Origin: Ignavibacteria bacterium UBA2373
Lineage (GTDB): Bacteria > Bacteroidota > Ignavibacteria > Kapaibacteriales > UBA961
Direction: 5' to 3'
Length of the DNA: 64,000 bases
Assembly (NCBI GenBank): GCA_002344005.1
Contig: DDTD01000043.1
Coordinates: 1 to 64,000 of the forward strand
A program made the position numbers and the translations under genes. Below the pieces are notes generated by a model. That model ran no database searches and was not told where the DNA came from. It was given only the letters and a program-made list of their open reading frames with translations. This document shows positions 1 through 7,870 of this stretch, piece after piece; the first letter of the stretch is position 1; each line of letters starts with the position of its first letter.

Positions 1-309
1 TAGCGATGAGTTGTGCTCCCGTAGGGCTACTTCACTGTATCTCATTGCTACTTTAGTGCAACTATTACCTACTATGGTGCATAGGAAATCATCAAAAACA
101 CATAGGCACATATCAAGTTTGCATCTATTTTCTTCAGGGCATTTTCTCTTACAAACAATCTATAATTTGTATAAAGCAAAGATTCGTACTGTTGGTATTG
201 TCACATAAGTTATCCCATCAATGTAACAACGTATTCAAAAGAGATTCCCCATAAAGTAGATGTTTGGGGATATTATTATTCTTTTTCACTCATTTTTTAC
301 GGAGGTCGT
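1..309. other. Left-edge stretch with no recognised gene
   Basis: I see no convincing gene here. The only open stretch, 11-208 on the plus strand, starts with TTG, has no ribosome binding site and has a composition unlike a protein. Just before the next gene, arms TCCCCA and TGGGGA (about 246-270) could form a short hairpin in its 5' leader. A GGAGG ribosome binding site lies at 301-305. Confidence 0.6.
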
Positions 310-1482
310 ATGATACGCGACAATGCATTCACGCGAGATACTCTCGCCGGACGTGCCGAACGCCTTGATCTGATACAGCAGTTCTTCGGTGATTATTCGG
401 CAGAACTTATCGGTCTTCCCACAACGGTGGCTACGTGGGCTAATGGCTCGCCTTACACGGATTTTACCACAGTTCGTACGCAAAGAGCAATGGAAGAGGG
501 CGAAAGTGAAGATGCCACAGCATTATTTATACAAAAGTTAGAGAGTTTGCGCAAGGAATATCAAGTGGCTCGTGAAATTGCCCTTGATTTGTTCCAAACG
601 GATGAGCGATTTAATGCCTATGGTTTTCATTTGCCCTATCCTTTACGTCAAGAAGATCAACTTCATCGTGTGGAATTGGTGCTTTCCGAAAATACAAAAC
701 GAATAGCCGCAAGTGAAACGCCCGTCTTGCCTCCGGCTATGATTACCCGATTGCAAAATGCACTTACCGAAGCTATGGATAGCGACGATGCACGCGACGA
801 AGAAGAACGTGATGCCATCAATGCAAGACGACATTTTATTACACGCTGGAATGAAGACAATAAAAATTTGCGAACTCTGTATCGTTGGTGTGTGATGACA
901 TGGGGTGATGATGATGTCAAACTCAATTTTCTTGGTTTTGTTCGCTCTTCACAACAAGGTCAAGGCGGCGGCACCAATCCGCCCGATGCCGTCACGAATC
1001 TTGTCTTGCTCAATGGCATTTTGTCATGGACGGCGGTGGACAATGCCACAAGCTATCGCGTGGCTATTACTCCCGATGCAGACCAAGCAAATTGGACGGA
1101 AATATATTCGGGCAGCGATACCCAAGTGCCTGTGCCGGAACCCCTGACGGGCGGCATCCATTGTCGGGTGGAAGCTCGCAATGCGGGCGGTTATAGCCAA
1201 CCGACCATCATAACGAAGGTATTTGCACTCGACACACCGCAAGATTTCAATTTCATCAGTGGCAATTTTGTCTGCTCTTCGGTGAATTGGGCTAATAGCT
1301 ATAATTTGGAAGAATCGGACAATCAAACGGATTGGAATTTAATGTGGAATCAGAACACAACGAGCATACCGCATACCGTAAAAAGCGGCGTGTGGCATTA
1401 TCGTTTGCGAGCGGGTTATGGGTCGGTTTATTCGGCATATACGCCCACGCTGACGCTTGATAGTAGTCAGTTGGGCGGGTAA
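310..1482 (+). CDS. Helical-domain plus fibronectin-III-like protein (paralog 1)
   Basis: Protein of 390 residues and unknown function. Residues 1 to about 215 are charged and predicted helical. A glycine-rich linker (GQGGGTNPP) follows, then two fibronectin-III-like beta domains at about 225-305 and 305-390. There is no signal peptide, membrane segment or T9SS tail, so it is probably cytoplasmic or released some other way. The start is secure: GGAGG at 301-305 stands 4 nt before the ATG. The C-terminal half clearly matches the protein at 24084-25253 (shared spacing of WTEIY/WIIVY, RVEARNAGG/RVWARNDAG, VNWAN/VDWAN and YRLRAGYGSVYS/YRVRAMYGNVHS), so the two are paralogs about 23 kb apart. Its base composition is GC-richer than most of the window. 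A strong terminator follows. Fibronectin domains normally bind proteins or sugars, but no ligand can be named. Confidence 0.85.
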   Translation: MIRDNAFTRDTLAGRAERLDLIQQFFGDYSAELIGLPTTVATWANGSPYTDFTTVRTQRAMEEGESEDATALFIQKLESLRKEYQVAREIALDLFQTDERFNAYGFHLPYPLRQEDQLHRVELVLSENTKRIAASETPVLPPAMITRLQNALTEAMDSDDARDEEERDAINARRHFITRWNEDNKNLRTLYRWCVMTWGDDDVKLNFLGFVRSSQQGQGGGTNPPDAVTNLVLLNGILSWTAVDNATSYRVAITPDADQANWTEIYSGSDTQVPVPEPLTGGIHCRVEARNAGGYSQPTIITKVFALDTPQDFNFISGNFVCSSVNWANSYNLEESDNQTDWNLMWNQNTTSIPHTVKSGVWHYRLRAGYGSVYSAYTPTLTLDSSQLGG

Positions 1483-1491
1483 ACATACAGC

Positions 1492-1528
1492 AAAAACGCT
1501 TCGGAAAATCCCGAGGCGTTTTTTTTTT
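1492..1528 (+). terminator. Rho-independent terminator, probably bidirectional
   Basis: Arms AAAAACGCTTCGG (1492-1504) and CCGAGGCGTTTTT (1511-1523) pair with one G-U and a 6-nt loop, followed by T through 1528. The run of A on the left arm gives a T run on the other strand, so it can also end transcripts of convergent mnmE. Confidence 0.85.
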
Positions 1529-1554
1529 ATGACTTATAGCTTGTAAGTAGTTGG

Positions 1555-2913
1555 TTACTTTCCTATGCAAAATGAGCTGAAGACGGCATTGAGTATGTCT
1601 TCGGAGGAGACTTGTCCGGTAATTTCTCCGAGTATGCGTATGGCGGCGCGTGCATCTATGGCTATGAGGTCATTGCTGTATCCTTGGTCGAGTGTGGTGT
1701 TGGCTTGTTGCAAATGTTGTATTGCTTGATTGAGTAGTTGCGCATGGCGTTGATTGATGAGTATGTCTTTGGGTGCTTCGGTGTCGGGTTTTATGATGTC
1801 TGCGATTGTTTGGGTTAGTTGGTCTATGCCTTGTGCGGTTTTTGTGGAGATGGCTATGGTTCCTTCGGGGATACTCATATTGGGTATGAGGTCTATTTTG
1901 TTGTGGACGGTGATGATGTGGGTGGTGGGGAATTGTTGTTGGAGTTTGTGTTGGAGTGTGTTGCTGTGGTCGGTGCCTTGCGTTGCGTCATTGATGATGA
2001 GTACGAGGTTGGCTTGTGTGATGATTGATTGTGCAAGGTGTATTCCTTCCATTTCGATGGTGTCTTCGGTGTTGCGCAGCCCTGCGGTGTCGGTGATTTT
2101 GACGGCTATGTTTTGTATGTGGAGTGTTTCTTCGATGTAGTCGCGTGTGGTGCCGGGTATGTGGCTGACGATGGCTCTTTTTCTGTTGAGCAGTGCATTG
2201 AAGAGTGATGATTTTCCGGCATTGGGGTATCCGACGAGTGCAATGTGGAATCCGGCGCGGAGAATTTGTGCGGAGCGGTATTGTTGGGCTAATTGTTGGC
2301 AATGATTGATGATTGCGTTGATGTTGTTGCGTATGGTTTGTTTTTCTATGAGTTCGATGTCTTGTTCGGTGAAATCAAGCTCAAGTTCGAGCAGCCCGCA
2401 GAGTGTGATGAGTTGGTCGCGTAGTTGTTCAAGTTTTTGTGTGAATCCTCCGAGTAATTGCCTTGCCGCTGTTTGTGCGCCGATGGTGGATGAGGCGTGT
2501 ATGATGTCGGCGACGGCTTCGACTTGTGTGAGGTCAATTTTGCCGTTGATGAATGCACGCTGCGTGAATTGTCCTGCTTTTGCGGGTGTTGCACCTTTGT
2601 TGATGAGAGCTTGGAGTATTTGTTCGACGATAATCATGTTGCCGTGGCATCCGAATTCGACGGTGTTTTCTCCGGTGTAGGAGTGTGGTGCTTTGTAGAG
2701 AAAGGCGGTGACTGTGTCTATGGGATTATTGTGTGTGTCATAGATTATGCCATAGTGTATGGTGTGGGATTGTGCTTGTTGGAGTGTGGTTTTTCCTTTG
2801 AAGCATTGGTCTGCGATGGCGATTGCATCGTTTCCGCTGAGTCTGATGATGGCAAGTCCGGCAGTGCCGGGTGGAGTGGCAAGAGCGCAGATGGTGTCTT
2901 TGGTGTTATTCAT
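1555..2913 (-). CDS. mnmE: tRNA modification GTPase MnmE
   Basis: MnmE (TrmE), 452 residues, the usual length. With MnmG it installs the aminomethyl or carboxymethylaminomethyl group on C5 of wobble uridine in tRNAs, using 5-formyl-THF and a K+-dependent GTPase. Seen here: the N-terminal folate-binding domain opening with DTICALATPPGTAG, the helical domain, and an inserted G domain with G1 GYPNAGKS (228-235), G2 GTTRD (254-258), G3 DTAG (275-278) and G4 NKID (338-341). The C-terminus is the essential CIGK motif with its catalytic Cys449. It is the last gene of a minus-strand run behind the propeller lipoprotein (39-bp gap). MnmG is not in the window. Confidence 0.97.
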   Translation of the reverse strand: MNNTKDTICALATPPGTAGLAIIRLSGNDAIAIADQCFKGKTTLQQAQSHTIHYGIIYDTHNNPIDTVTAFLYKAPHSYTGENTVEFGCHGNMIIVEQILQALINKGATPAKAGQFTQRAFINGKIDLTQVEAVADIIHASSTIGAQTAARQLLGGFTQKLEQLRDQLITLCGLLELELDFTEQDIELIEKQTIRNNINAIINHCQQLAQQYRSAQILRAGFHIALVGYPNAGKSSLFNALLNRKRAIVSHIPGTTRDYIEETLHIQNIAVKITDTAGLRNTEDTIEMEGIHLAQSIITQANLVLIINDATQGTDHSNTLQHKLQQQFPTTHIITVHNKIDLIPNMSIPEGTIAISTKTAQGIDQLTQTIADIIKPDTEAPKDILINQRHAQLLNQAIQHLQQANTTLDQGYSNDLIAIDARAAIRILGEITGQVSSEDILNAVFSSFCIGK

Positions 2914-2952
2914 TGTTATTGTTGATTGTCGGTTATGATGAATAAAAAATGT

Positions 2953-4029
2953 TTAGAAAAAGAGTATGGTGCGTGGTGTGAGTAGGACATTGAGCGTTTG
3001 GAGTGTTTGTCCTTTGTAATCTTTGACGGAAACCCAGCCGTTTTTTTGGCTGAATTGCGGATAGGTAGAAATCCAGAGTGTGTTGTTATTGGGATTTTTT
3101 TGAATGTGATACCATTGGTCATTGTTTGTTGGTTTTGGGAAAAGGAGTTGTGGTTGGCTTTGTTGAGTTCTAAGATTGATGAGCCATACTCCGGCACTGT
3201 CGGCTACGAAGAGAGAGTCTTCTTGCGTGTTGAATGTTGGCACAGAGGGGCTGCGAAAAGTCCAACGGTTTGTTTCTTGGAGAGTGCGTATGTCATATTG
3301 CACGATGCCCCCTTTGAGTCCTGTTGGTGTATTGAGATTTGAGTACATGGCATAGAGAGTTCTGCCTTGGTTGGTGATATGAAGTGAGCGTACATTGATG
3401 ACATTGGTGAGTAGGGCGATTTCTTGGTTTGATTGTCTATTAATCACGGAAATGGTGCTTGCTTTTGGTTCATTTTTTCTGAGGTCACCGTAACCGGAGT
3501 TTGCTACGAAGATGGTGGCATTTGTGACAGCAATGCCTTCGGGAGCGGGACCGACGGAGATGTATTCGGTTTTAATTTCGAGTGTCGTTGGGTTGAATTG
3601 TTTGATGCGGTCATTGAGTAAGGTAACATAAGCGACGGTATCATTGAGAATGGCAATGCGTTGTGGCTCATCGCCCGCGCTGAGTTTGATGCGTCCGTCA
3701 GAAATACCGTCATTGATGCGTATTTTTTCTATGGTTCGAGATTTTGAGACGGGAATAAAGATGTGTTGATTCCATCGGACGATGTCATTGCCTGTGTCGC
3801 CGAGTCTTTGTCCTTTGTTTTGCAGCGCAAAGTAATCATTGACTACGGTGTTGGATTGATTGTCATAGCGAGAAAGAGTGGAGTTGTCCATGCCGAATAA
3901 TCCTTCGCAGAGTATATATGCGCCGTTGTTGCCTGTGATAGTATTGGCATTTTCAGGAAATTGAGGTGAGGATATGCACCCACAAAGGATGATAGTCCAT
4001 CCAAGAATGAAGTATTTGATGAATTGCAT
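2953..4029 (-). CDS. DUF5074/YncE-type beta-propeller lipoprotein
   Basis: Protein of 358 residues with a type II signal peptide: hydrophobic segment ending in the lipobox LCGC, lipidated Cys at about 18. The rest is repeated beta-strand units of a propeller: NGAYILCEG near 36, then GDEPQRIAI, GPAPEGIAV, IFVANSGYGD and SLFVADSAGVWLI. This pattern matches the YncE/DUF5074 family of Bacteroidota, surface or periplasmic propellers often encoded with TonB-dependent receptors; no receptor lies beside this one. It stands 15 bp after the upstream membrane gene and 39 bp before mnmE, so the three are probably cotranscribed. The family call rests on the N-terminal motif and repeat pattern; the ligand is unknown. 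Confidence 0.75.
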   Translation of the reverse strand: MQFIKYFILGWTIILCGCISSPQFPENANTITGNNGAYILCEGLFGMDNSTLSRYDNQSNTVVNDYFALQNKGQRLGDTGNDIVRWNQHIFIPVSKSRTIEKIRINDGISDGRIKLSAGDEPQRIAILNDTVAYVTLLNDRIKQFNPTTLEIKTEYISVGPAPEGIAVTNATIFVANSGYGDLRKNEPKASTISVINRQSNQEIALLTNVINVRSLHITNQGRTLYAMYSNLNTPTGLKGGIVQYDIRTLQETNRWTFRSPSVPTFNTQEDSLFVADSAGVWLINLRTQQSQPQLLFPKPTNNDQWYHIQKNPNNNTLWISTYPQFSQKNGWVSVKDYKGQTLQTLNVLLTPRTILFF

Positions 4030-4044
4030 GATGTGGTCGAGATA

Positions 4045-5034
4045 TTATTTTTTGGGACGACTGACGAACATTCTTAAGAGATTTTCAACATCTTCCGCAC
4101 CTTTTATCCCCGAAGGTACAGCCGTGTAATCGGTATTTGTTCCCATGACGCTCTGTTTATCTTTAGTGGTTTCATCATCTTGTTTGGTGTACATAACCAT
4201 AACGGCATAGGTGATAAGAAGGATAAATTCCAAACCAAGAGCAAAGAGAATAATGGAAGGTTCTGTACCGGGAATGAATTTTAGCCCGCGTATGCCGATG
4301 ATGATGATAAGTGCTGCCGCTCCGATATAGACCAATCCGAGAATAGTATTACTGTATTGGATGGTGAAATAATGGCGCATATAGAATTTGATTGCCCCGG
4401 GTAATTTGAGCAGTGTTGTTAAGCCCATAGAGTTTTGCCATAGTAAAGCAGCCCTAACCGATTCGAGGTCAGAATAGGGCATATCAATGGTGTGGGCATA
4501 ATCATGCAAGCGTCGCACATCATTGACAAGGATATTATCAACAATTTCTTCAAGTTCGCGATCGGTATGTTCACCATAGAGCTTAACGGCAATATTATCA
4601 AGCACATTGACAAGTTCTCTGTAAATCTTTTGTCGTAGCAATCCAATGGATTTGGGCAAAAGTCCGGTTATTAATGCTGCAAAAACAATAGAGAGATTGA
4701 AAATTAAAGGGAAAAGCGATAAGGAGGGATTGAATAAGTACTTTGCTTCAATTTTATTGGGGTTATCGGGATGTAAGTCCACAATAGCCCATTGTGTATA
4801 TATGTTGGTCGAAATGATTTCGGGTTTTGCATCATGTGCTATAAAGTAATATGCTGTGCTGCCATCATAGATAGCATTAGCGCGCAGCAGGCGATGGAAA
4901 AATTCTTCCATCAGCGGAACGCCGACGAAGCGAAACAGCAGAAAGGAAGAACCAATGATGATTGCGAGAAAGATAATGTATTGCGCAGCGGAGTGTGTGC
5001 TTAATTCAAAATATGTTTTCCGAGAAGATGACAT
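4045..5034 (-). CDS. Predicted inner-membrane protein of unknown function
   Basis: 329 residues, not recognised. Hydrophobic segments are visible at about residues 18-40, 108-130, 228-250 and 257-282, giving roughly four membrane helices. A soluble helical loop of about 90 residues lies between the second and third; it is rich in acidic residues and includes the run IVDNILVNDVRRLHDYAH. The C-terminal 45 residues are hydrophilic and likely cytoplasmic. It is the first gene of the minus-strand run leading to the propeller lipoprotein and mnmE. The upstream 190 bp are shared with the divergent sigma-factor gene. I cannot propose a reaction. Confidence 0.75.
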   Translation of the reverse strand: MSSSRKTYFELSTHSAAQYIIFLAIIIGSSFLLFRFVGVPLMEEFFHRLLRANAIYDGSTAYYFIAHDAKPEIISTNIYTQWAIVDLHPDNPNKIEAKYLFNPSLSLFPLIFNLSIVFAALITGLLPKSIGLLRQKIYRELVNVLDNIAVKLYGEHTDRELEEIVDNILVNDVRRLHDYAHTIDMPYSDLESVRAALLWQNSMGLTTLLKLPGAIKFYMRHYFTIQYSNTILGLVYIGAAALIIIIGIRGLKFIPGTEPSIILFALGLEFILLITYAVMVMYTKQDDETTKDKQSVMGTNTDYTAVPSGIKGAEDVENLLRMFVSRPKK

Positions 5035-5227
5035 ATATGTTGTTGTATAAGTGAAGTAAAGCGAAACAATAGTCAGAGATACAAGAACGTTTGTCCATAG
5101 GGAACATGATATTCTCTTTTATGAGAGATTAACATAATTTATACCAAATTGAGTTTTTATGGTGACAAATTTCCTTTTTGACAGTTAATACAATTGCAAA
5201 GTACACAATCTTCTTGGTATAGTGTTC

Positions 5228-5791
5228 ATGAATACGGATTTCAAACAGCTTTCGGATAGTGAACTCTGCACCCTTGTTTATCAAGGTGGAGAGTCAAGGA
5301 ATGCTGCCTTTGAGGTATTATATGAGCGTCATTCGCCGCGAGTTTACCTTTATTGCCGACGGATAATGGGTGAGGTAACTGTTTTGGATGATGTGTTTCA
5401 AGAAACATTTGTGCGTTTCTATAAGAGCTTACTTGTAGAGCGAGAAATGAGTAATGTGCCGGGCTATTTGTTGCGAATAGCACGGAATTTGTGTATTGCA
5501 GAAAAGGAAAAACCGCATAATCAAACAGTGGAATTCGATGAAACTCATGTATTGGGTCATGTTTCTTCGGTTGAATCGGATGAAATGCTTTCTTTGATTG
5601 ATATGGCGATTACTATGTTGCCTGATGAGTTCAGAGAGGTATGGGTGATGAAGGAAAATATGGGTTTTTCGTACAATGAAATTGCCGATACATTGCAAAC
5701 AACAATGTCAACGGTACGGACGCGGCTTTATCGAGCCAGAATGATGATACGTGAAATTTTAGCTCCGTACATTACGGATTTAAATTCTTAA
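5228..5791 (+). CDS. ECF-type RNA polymerase sigma factor
   Basis: Sigma factor of the extracytoplasmic-function class, 187 residues from the ATG at 5228 (an in-frame GTG two codons upstream is less likely). Region 2 covers about 10-95, with the core-binding/-10 motif around DDVFQETFVRFYKS. Region 4 covers about 120-175, with a helix-turn-helix in GFSYNEIADTLQTTMSTVRTRLYRAR. No region 1 or 3, as expected for the class. It is 9 bp upstream of an anti-sigma-like membrane protein and should be held inactive by it. Its regulon cannot be read from the window, although ECF factors often activate their own promoter in the 190-bp divergent region upstream. Confidence 0.93.
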   Translation: MNTDFKQLSDSELCTLVYQGGESRNAAFEVLYERHSPRVYLYCRRIMGEVTVLDDVFQETFVRFYKSLLVEREMSNVPGYLLRIARNLCIAEKEKPHNQTVEFDETHVLGHVSSVESDEMLSLIDMAITMLPDEFREVWVMKENMGFSYNEIADTLQTTMSTVRTRLYRARMMIREILAPYITDLNS

Positions 5792-5800
5792 GGAAAAGTT

Positions 5801-7042
5801 ATGACAGATTTTATGTCCCCATCGGAAATGTTGAGCGCGTATATAGATGGCGAGCTTGATGAACAATCAACGTCGCTGTTGTTTTACACTATGGCGAATA
5901 ATGTGGAGTTGCAACAAGAGATGCAACAACTAATGGCTATTCGTACAGCGACATCGGCATCAGCAGTGCAAGTGCCCGCTCATTTGAAACAAGCAATTCT
6001 TGCCAAAACTATCGGTAAAGAACAAGAAGCGGTTGCAGCAGGGGGCATGACTCCTATGACAACCGCCGGATTGGTCATTAGTGCCGCTGCAATTGCATCA
6101 TTGGCAACAGCATGGTTTCTTATTTCCGATTCATCGGACAATACATATAATCATCATAATATGTCTTCTGCTCATACTGTAGAAGCTCACTCCCATCAAA
6201 AACCCGCCCTGTCCACCTCGCAGCAATCCGTAATACTTAATCAAGAAAAAATGTCTGAACCGACACAAACACAATATTCGCAGCATTATGGTTCCGTAGC
6301 GTCTTCTGCTTCACCCACACAATTATATTCTTCTGTTGATGCAATAAAAGAAGAAGTGAGAAACAGTAATGTTGTTACTCCTTTGCAAACATTCGATGAT
6401 AACAATACTGTTGCATTCATAGAGGAAAATGGAATGTACGCAGAAAGTGTTTCGCCTGCTATATTGCATTCCGTGCCTTTTGCTTTTCAATCACATACAT
6501 TTGGGGTAAAGTCGCCATTATCTGCTATAAGTGCATTTGCTTCACAAGAAGACAAGGGTGATTTCTCTGTGAGTGTTCGTGGGATGATGTCAAGTTCCTT
6601 GCAATCTTCTTCTTTATCGTTGCCAACCCAGCCACTTTATTCTGATATGGGTATTGGTGTCTTCTATACTCTTGATGAAAGCAGTAAACTAGGCATTGAA
6701 GCCGGTTATGATCGCTGGACGCAAGTTTATGATGGAAAAGAAGGGGACACAAGCGTAAGATTTGAACAATATTATAATGCGCCGTGGGTAGGAGTTGCTT
6801 ATCGTCATAGTGTTGCTCCTGTGGAATGGTTATCACATGCGAGTCCTTATATACAAGGGGGAATAGGAGTCACAGCGGTTGGTCCATTGGCACGTATAGC
6901 ATTAGGATTGCAATATCCTCTTTTCCAATCTATTTCATTGAGTGCAGGCATTGAAGCTTCGGGATTGGCATATCAATATCAAGGAATGATCTTTTCTTCT
7001 CAAAGAGTTGCTTTTATTTCAACAGTATCTGTGGGTTTATGA
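5801..7042 (+). CDS. Anti-sigma-like protein fused to an outer-membrane beta-barrel
   Basis: 413 residues with an unusual layout. Residues 6-55 (MLSAYIDGELDEQ onwards) resemble the cytoplasmic anti-sigma domain of class I anti-sigma factors, but without the HxxxCxxC zinc ligands. Residues about 86-108 form one membrane helix. Residues 110-250 are a polar, low-complexity Ser/Gln/Thr-rich stretch, probably a periplasmic spacer. Residues about 254-413 have alternating polar/hydrophobic strands (MGIGVFYTL, KLGIEAGYDRW, PWVGVAYR, YIQGGIGV, ARIALGL, SLSAGIEASGLAY) and end VSVGL, the size and pattern of an eight-stranded outer-membrane barrel. If correct, one chain spans both membranes and links the outer membrane to the sigma factor 9 bp upstream. 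It overlaps the next gene by 4 nt (ATGA). The anti-sigma and barrel calls come from pattern and context only. Confidence 0.8.
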   Translation: MTDFMSPSEMLSAYIDGELDEQSTSLLFYTMANNVELQQEMQQLMAIRTATSASAVQVPAHLKQAILAKTIGKEQEAVAAGGMTPMTTAGLVISAAAIASLATAWFLISDSSDNTYNHHNMSSAHTVEAHSHQKPALSTSQQSVILNQEKMSEPTQTQYSQHYGSVASSASPTQLYSSVDAIKEEVRNSNVVTPLQTFDDNNTVAFIEENGMYAESVSPAILHSVPFAFQSHTFGVKSPLSAISAFASQEDKGDFSVSVRGMMSSSLQSSSLSLPTQPLYSDMGIGVFYTLDESSKLGIEAGYDRWTQVYDGKEGDTSVRFEQYYNAPWVGVAYRHSVAPVEWLSHASPYIQGGIGVTAVGPLARIALGLQYPLFQSISLSAGIEASGLAYQYQGMIFSSQRVAFISTVSVGL

Positions 7043-7791
7043 GAACTTGGGCTGCTTGGGGACTATTCTTGTGTATGATTATTCATATCATAGGATGTAC
7101 ATCGCCCACGGATGTTGATGCAGCCCGCAAAAGAACAATTTTAGACACACCGCCTGACATATTGCGATTTGTGAGTTTACCCTCAGTATTAAATTTTGGC
7201 AGTGTACGGCAATTTAGCACAAAAGAAATGCTATTTGTCTGCTCAAATTATTCGAATGAAGTAGTAACCATAAATTCTGTTACTTTACAACACGGCAATC
7301 GCGGATTTACTCTTTTGCCATTTACTGTTCCCATACAAATCAATCCTAAAACAACATCGTTGAATTTATTTCCCATACAATTTTCCGGACAAATACCCGG
7401 TGAATTCAGCGATACGATTATTCTCAATAAATCAGAAAAATATGCTATTCCCTTATATGCGAATGTGCGGCGATTGTCTGTACGTACAAGCGATATAGAT
7501 TTTGGTGCTGTTAAAATAGAACAAAGCCGTAGTATAAATGTTGAAATAGAAAATTTAGACACTGTTTCCGTGACGGTGCAAAGTGTTAGTAATGATGATG
7601 TTGAGTTTGCTTTTTATATTGCTCCCATACAATCATTTTCATTACAACCGGGTGAGAAAAGAACCGTACCTGTTGTTTTCACTCCATCCAAAGTCAAGAC
7701 CTATAATGCCATAATCCGCTTTAGTATTATTGGTGCCACCAATGATGTTGATAATGAAGCAATTGTTATCGGTGAAGGGATAATAAAGTAA
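7039..7791 (+). CDS. HYDIN/ASH-domain lipoprotein
   Basis: 250 residues. A hydrophobic leader ends in the lipobox IIGC, so it is a predicted lipoprotein lipidated at about Cys20. Two beta domains follow, at about 45-140 and 145-250. Each opens with the LNFGSV / IDFGAV signature and has the TPxxxxxYxAxI ending typical of ASPM-SPD-2-HYDIN (choice-of-anchor) immunoglobulin-like domains. The ATGA overlap with the barrel fusion and the shared strand place it in the sigma-factor operon. It could be a periplasmic or outer-membrane partner of the barrel protein; that role is inference. Confidence 0.8.
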   Translation: MRTWAAWGLFLCMIIHIIGCTSPTDVDAARKRTILDTPPDILRFVSLPSVLNFGSVRQFSTKEMLFVCSNYSNEVVTINSVTLQHGNRGFTLLPFTVPIQINPKTTSLNLFPIQFSGQIPGEFSDTIILNKSEKYAIPLYANVRRLSVRTSDIDFGAVKIEQSRSINVEIENLDTVSVTVQSVSNDDVEFAFYIAPIQSFSLQPGEKRTVPVVFTPSKVKTYNAIIRFSIIGATNDVDNEAIVIGEGIIK

Positions 7792-7815
7792 GAGAACTTT
7801 AATAATGTGAGTGTG

Positions 7816-7852
7816 TATATGGATTTATATATGGATATATGTATTTATGGAT
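7816..7852. repeat. Short AT-rich TATATGGAT repeats between convergent genes
   Basis: TATATGGAT at 7816-7824 and 7828-7836 and a variant at 7845-7852, in the 79-bp gap between convergent genes. No GC-rich terminator stem is seen. Confidence 0.5.
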
Positions 7853-7870
7853 ATATCGGTGATTATTATC

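Noticed and set aside
11..208. Plus-strand 65-residue frame at the left edge
   Set aside because: TTG start, no ribosome binding site and an unlikely amino-acid mix.
2497..2925. 142-residue plus-strand frame inside mnmE
   Set aside because: It is antisense to a full-length MnmE with all motifs and has a Val/Cys/Gly-rich composition typical of a shadow. Other frames at 1754-2140 and 2306-2680 are the same kind.
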